This document shows, one piece after another, positions 5,319 through 8,440 of a stretch of DNA of 8,440 bases (position 1 is its first letter; every line of letters begins with the position of its first letter). The notes beneath the pieces are model-generated. The model saw nothing but the letters and a program-made list of their open reading frames with translations, had not been told where the DNA came from and ran no database searches. The stretch is from an uncultured Eubacteriales bacterium. Its GTDB lineage: Bacteria > Bacillota > Clostridia > Oscillospirales > Acutalibacteraceae. The stretch is from contig CAKUME010000033.1 of assembly GCA_934667575.1 (NCBI GenBank), positions 1 to 8,440 on the forward strand, given 5' to 3'. The position numbers and the translations under genes are program-made.

Positions 5319-7523
5319 TTATCCGTTGGTTGTGCCGACACCGTGCCAGCCGTTTGCGTCCAGCGATCCACGCTCTTTGCCGCCGGCGCCGAAGCTGATG
5401 CGCGTCCCGTCCGGGTCAAACTTAATCCACGCTTGTGCATTGTCCGACTGCACGCCGCCGATGTGCGTACCCGTGTGCAGCCCAAATGTGGGGCCGCGGT
5501 ATCCCTCGGTCGTAATATATCCCTGTGTTTGGCCGTCCACCTCAAACAGGATTACGCCCTCGCTCGTTGACCTGCGCAGCAAGCATATCCGGCACACTTT
5601 GCCGTCCGTCGCCTCACCGCCTTGCAGCCACAGCGCGCCACGCGTCAGCAGATAGATGCGATGCCCGAGCGCCTCGGCAGCATCCGGTTGGTCGGCCAGC
5701 ATTGCCCGCATTTTATTGTCACGATACAGATACAGCCCCTCGGACTGCTTCCCACGGCCGCCGTAACCGTCCGTACCGATGCCGACATAAGAGTCCGTAT
5801 TTTTCGCGTCGGTCAGCCGGGTCGCGCCGATCTCGCCGCGCAGCAAGTCGATGTAAATATTTTCATCAACCGGCGATTGGATGCGCTCTGCCTCAAGCAT
5901 CTTAACGACCAGGTTGCCATCACTGGTCAACCCGGCCGTCCAGGATGCACCGCCATCCGTGGACACCGCAAAGGCATCGGCGGTCTTTTTCCAAATCGTC
6001 TTTGAGGCTGCCAGGGTCGGTTGGTCGTGCTGATACAGGATTTGCGACCCGTCGGGCAGCTTGGTGATGGTCTGATATACGCCCAGGGAGTTGCCGATCA
6101 TCTCCGACAACATTTTGGACAGGCTCTCTACCTTTTGCGCCTTTGCTGCGGCAGCCGTGGCCATAGACACCGCACGCGCCGTCGGCGATTGCTGCCGCGC
6201 CTGCTTTGCGGCCGAGCTCTCACCGTCGGCGTACAGGGTTTCGGGCGCGCCGTACTGGTAGGATATCCGGCTGACGATCGTGCCGTACACATTGCCCTTG
6301 CGGTCGGCAAATCGCATGGTGTCTCCGGGCTCGATCGTCGGGTCAGCCGGGACGGCGATCTCGGCCGTGCGATACTTAAACCCGATCAGCTTTTGGCCGA
6401 GATTGGCCGCAAGGCCGCTCGGGTCCGACTGCACCAGTGCATTTTGCTCAATCGTAACCGCATACTGCTCCGTGCCGCAAATCACCGGCGGGATATCGTC
6501 GTTGGGCGGGGTGATTTTAACCCCCGTGATCGTCCAATCATCCGTGCCGACCGAGCACGTCAGCAGTGCGTGCGGCGTATATACCGCCGTGCCCGGATTG
6601 ATGCCTGCGCCGTCTGCGCCCCAGGCAAAAAAGCCGCCGAAAGCGTCGGCCTCCGGCTCATACACCCGCGCGCTGCCGCCGTCCAGATCTGCGCCGGCCG
6701 AATAGTCGGACAGATCACCGCCGTCGATCGCGTCACCGGAAGCGTAATCCGTGAGATTGCCGCCGTCGGCAGACTGCTCCGCGCCGCCCGAATCGTCCGC
6801 AAACAAGCCGCCAAAAGCGTTGTCTCCGGTCGAGTAGTCGGTAAAATCGCCGCCGTACAGATCTGTTTCGGCGTCCAATCCCCGCATATCGTACCAGGCC
6901 AGCGCCAGCTTGCCATTGTAGGTCATGCGCGCAAAGCACCCGGCCAATTGGGCAATCCACGCGATCACCTCGCGGTAGGTGCAATCTGTCGGTTTGCTGA
7001 GCACCGTGTAATCGCCGTTTGTGCCAATTGGCGCAGCCAATTGCACCCCGCACTCCCGGCAGCACGCCGCCAAAAGCGCATTGAGCGTGCATGGGAATGC
7101 GCATGTGCTGTCCGCAAAATCGCGGTCAAACCGCGCCATGCGGTCCAGCGCGACGATGGACACGGTGCCGCCGGCCGCGGATGCCTCGTCCACGTCAAAT
7201 ACGCCGAGCGGTACCCACTCCGTCGTGCCGTCCGTCAGTTTGAGCCCGACAGACGGCCGAATCTCCGCCTGGTCAAAGTCATAGTCTGAAAACCGGTCGT
7301 TGTGGTTTTGCAGGGTCAGTTTTAACTCCGCGATATTGGCGGAGCTGACCGTGAATTTGCCGGAATCCGAAATACCGGAATCCAGCTGCAAACCTCCAAC
7401 CTCAATATCGGCGTTGCCCAGCGTCACCGTCTCGCCGGATTTGAGCACGATGCGCGCCTTTGCCGACCACTCGCGCCAAGGTTGTGTGACACACTGCCGA
7501 TAGGCGTCGGATTGTGGGATCAT
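5319..7523 (-). CDS. Phage tail hub / tail-tip minor structural protein
   Basis: A 734-residue protein placed just after the tape measure and a distal-tail protein, the usual place of the hub (Tal, gp27-like) protein. Residues about 1-215 are strand-rich and start MIPQSDAYRQCVTQPW; phrases such as LKLTLQNHNDRFSDYD (67-82), EIRPSVGLKLTDG (87-99), PLGVFDVDE (105-113) and the NALLAACCRECGV helix (148-160) are typical of hub domains. Residues about 224-309 are a Gly/Asp-rich 14-residue repeat array inserted in the hub. Residues about 310-430 return to the hub fold (TIEPGDTMRFADRKGNVYG). Residues about 435-485 are a helical, coiled-coil-like linker. Residues about 486-734 form a strand-rich tail (AFAVSTDGGASWTAGL; many Gly-rich turns) for trimeric assembly. 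No peptidase motif is obvious. GAGGTGA lies about 9 nt before the ATG at 7523, overlapping the previous gene's end. Call by position and pattern. Confidence 0.86.
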   Translation of the reverse strand: MIPQSDAYRQCVTQPWREWSAKARIVLKSGETVTLGNADIEVGGLQLDSGISDSGKFTVSSANIAELKLTLQNHNDRFSDYDFDQAEIRPSVGLKLTDGTTEWVPLGVFDVDEASAAGGTVSIVALDRMARFDRDFADSTCAFPCTLNALLAACCRECGVQLAAPIGTNGDYTVLSKPTDCTYREVIAWIAQLAGCFARMTYNGKLALAWYDMRGLDAETDLYGGDFTDYSTGDNAFGGLFADDSGGAEQSADGGNLTDYASGDAIDGGDLSDYSAGADLDGGSARVYEPEADAFGGFFAWGADGAGINPGTAVYTPHALLTCSVGTDDWTITGVKITPPNDDIPPVICGTEQYAVTIEQNALVQSDPSGLAANLGQKLIGFKYRTAEIAVPADPTIEPGDTMRFADRKGNVYGTIVSRISYQYGAPETLYADGESSAAKQARQQSPTARAVSMATAAAAKAQKVESLSKMLSEMIGNSLGVYQTITKLPDGSQILYQHDQPTLAASKTIWKKTADAFAVSTDGGASWTAGLTSDGNLVVKMLEAERIQSPVDENIYIDLLRGEIGATRLTDAKNTDSYVGIGTDGYGGRGKQSEGLYLYRDNKMRAMLADQPDAAEALGHRIYLLTRGALWLQGGEATDGKVCRICLLRRSTSEGVILFEVDGQTQGYITTEGYRGPTFGLHTGTHIGGVQSDNAQAWIKFDPDGTRISFGAGGKERGSLDANGWHGVGTTNG
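6597..6854 (-). repeat. Six-unit 14-residue Gly-Gly repeat array in the tail hub protein
   Basis: Gly-Gly pairs occur at hub residues 224, 238, 254, 268, 282 and 296, a period of 14 residues (42 nt) with one 16-residue interval. The best-preserved units are GGDFTDYSTGD (224), GGNLTDYASGD (254) and GGDLSDYSAGA (268), with consensus GG-D/N-F/L-T/S-D-Y-S/A-x-G-D. Units at 238, 282 and 296 are degenerate but keep GG, acidic and aromatic residues. The array is acidic and almost free of Lys and Arg, unlike the hub sequence around it. The repeat probably forms a beta stack and may bind cations; this is inference. Confidence 0.8.
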
Positions 7524-7530
7524 ATGTTGG

Positions 7531-7881
7531 TCACCTCTCTATCAAGTCAAATGCAAGGTCGTGCACCCACTGCTCATTGTCTGCCCAAAGCAGCTGCGCC
7601 GCCTTGCGATCGCCGACATAAAAGGTGCGCGTCTCGTCCGTGCCGGACATCAAGTCCGGGTAGGTGCACGTAAAAAACACGGATGCGCTGACTGCGCGCA
7701 GCAGCGCGGCCGCCTCTGCCCAGCGCATGGGCGGCCAGGTGCACGCCAGCTTGCGCTTTTGTGCGACCTTATCCTTGTACATCAGTCCGTCCAAATCGCG
7801 GCCGCTGCTGTCGCTGGACAGGTCTTGCAGGCTCCAATCCATCTTTATGGGGGATGGTACCGTAGTCCCGTTGATTTTCAT
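7531..7881 (-). CDS. Small distal-tail / baseplate protein, DUF6711-like
   Basis: A 116-residue protein lying between the tape measure and the hub, a place usually held by a distal-tail or baseplate adaptor. The start MKINGTTVPSPIKMDWSLQDLSS, the RDLDGLMYKDKVAQKRKL segment (28-45), the W49-P51 region and the tail with TRTFYVGDRKAAQLL (84-98) resemble the DUF6711 family of Firmicutes phages, whose role is thought to be structural. No enzyme motif, signal peptide or membrane segment is seen. The ATG at 7881 lies 12 nt after the tape measure stop. The ribosome site is not ideal (GGCGGTGAGG a few bases upstream). The family name is from memory, but the gene itself is well supported by position and spacing. 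Confidence 0.78.
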   Translation of the reverse strand: MKINGTTVPSPIKMDWSLQDLSSDSSGRDLDGLMYKDKVAQKRKLACTWPPMRWAEAAALLRAVSASVFFTCTYPDLMSGTDETRTFYVGDRKAAQLLWADNEQWVHDLAFDLIER

Positions 7882-7893
7882 ATCCTCACCGCC

Positions 7894-8440
7894 TTATGTG
7901 ATCAGCAGGCGGCGGCCCTGCCGGTTGTCCTGCTTACGCAGCCACTCGAGCAGCACCTTGCCGTCCAGGATCGCGACTTGTCCCTTGCTGAGCAGCTCAA
8001 TAATGGTCTTGAGCAGCCCGACAATTTCACCGCTGTTGCCGCCATCCATCAACGCCTGCAGCTTGTCCAACGGCGCGACGACCTCCGGGTTGCTGCGCGC
8101 GCCGGAATACTCGCCGATCATGGCGAGTGTCGGCTGCGACGCAATACCGCCGTTTGCGAGATACGGGATTTTGCCGATTTCGCGGACGCTAAAGCCGATC
8201 GACTTGCCGCCGATGCCGGGCACCCAGTTCGGAATATTCACATGGATCTTATTCAGCCCGCGGATCAGCAGATTGACGCCGCTGATCATGCCGTTAATCA
8301 GTGCAACAATCAGGTTAAGTGGGTTCCGGGCGAGCTGCACGAAACTTTGAAAAGTGTCCCGAAATGCCGATTTGGCGAGCGACAGCTTGGATTTTATGCC
8401 ACCGACCAGACCCGAAAACAGGTTGTAGATCGGCAGCGTG
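7894..8440 (-). CDS. Tape measure protein, C-terminal fragment
   Basis: The frame is open from the right edge (first full codon at 8439) to the TAA at 7894-7896, giving about 181 visible residues; the start lies outside the window. The tape measure sets tail length and is ejected during DNA entry. The visible part contains the typical C-terminal landmarks: a hydrophobic stretch (LIVALINGMISGVNLLI), then NIPNWVPGIGGKSIGFS, a KIPYLANGGIASQPTLAMIGEY stretch and NPEVVAPLDKL. This ending is shared by many siphophage tape measures. The final residues, QDNRQGRRLLIT, are basic. The next gene begins 12 nt downstream. The GTG at 8340 is an internal Val codon, not the start. Confidence 0.95.
   Translation of the reverse strand, partial: TLPIYNLFSGLVGGIKSKLSLAKSAFRDTFQSFVQLARNPLNLIVALINGMISGVNLLIRGLNKIHVNIPNWVPGIGGKSIGFSVREIGKIPYLANGGIASQPTLAMIGEYSGARSNPEVVAPLDKLQALMDGGNSGEIVGLLKTIIELLSKGQVAILDGKVLLEWLRKQDNRQGRRLLIT

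Noticed and set aside
6597..6854. A CRISPR-like or non-coding repeat array
   Set aside because: The periodicity is at the protein level, in frame with the hub gene, and the DNA units are too diverged for CRISPR repeats.
6021..7289. A 422-codon open frame on the plus strand opposite the tail hub gene
   Set aside because: Its composition is typical of an antisense shadow, no domain is seen, and the minus-strand hub has good spacing and family features.
1..8440. Internal terminators or promoters
   Set aside because: Gene gaps are at most about 18 nt or overlap, and I could see no hairpin followed by a T-run on the minus strand. One polycistronic late transcript is the simplest reading.

Overview
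The window is a piece of a phage or prophage genome, covering the end of the tail module and the start of the lysis module. Every convincing gene lies on the minus strand, so transcription runs from position 8440 down to position 1. The host is probably a Gram-positive Clostridia-type bacterium. The gene order is that of long-tailed (siphophage-like) Firmicutes phages, strong GGAGG-type ribosome binding sites precede most genes, and the DNA is fairly GC-rich for Firmicutes (mid to upper 50s percent by eye). That fits gut Oscillospirales-like hosts, but nothing in the window fixes the taxon or says whether the phage is integrated.

In transcription order the layout is as follows. 8440-7894 is the C-terminus of the tape measure protein, which enters from outside the window. 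7881-7531 is a small baseplate or distal-tail protein (DUF6711-like). 7523-5319 is a large tail hub / tail-tip protein carrying an unusual run of about six Gly-Gly repeats of 14 residues. 5307-4801 and 4795-4547 are two adjacent tail-appendage proteins that share a duplicated N-terminal domain. 4547-2727 is a tail-attached metallophosphoesterase with an intact metal-binding motif set, an Ig-like domain and a C-terminal probable carbohydrate-binding domain. 2714-1575 is a BppU-like baseplate / fibre protein. 1578-1054 is a small protein with a type 5/12-like carbohydrate-binding module. 1049-375 is an M23 metallopeptidase endolysin with an SH3-type wall-binding domain. 371-66 is a one-pass membrane protein. 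51-1 is the first 17 codons of a probable LLH-type holin.

Genes are packed with overlaps or gaps of at most about 18 nt, and I see no terminator or internal promoter. The window therefore reads as one late operon. Functionally it moves from tail length control and the tail tip, through a cluster of host-surface binding and surface-degrading appendages (8440 to about 1054), to lysis (1049 to 1).

The observations most worth following are an in-frame internal ribosome binding site and start codon inside the endolysin gene, which would give a separate SH3 wall-binding subunit; the 14-residue GG repeat array in the tail hub; the tail-associated metallophosphoesterase; and the tandem appendage proteins that appear to share one docking domain. 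I see no CRISPR array, tRNA, insertion sequence or diversity-generating retroelement.
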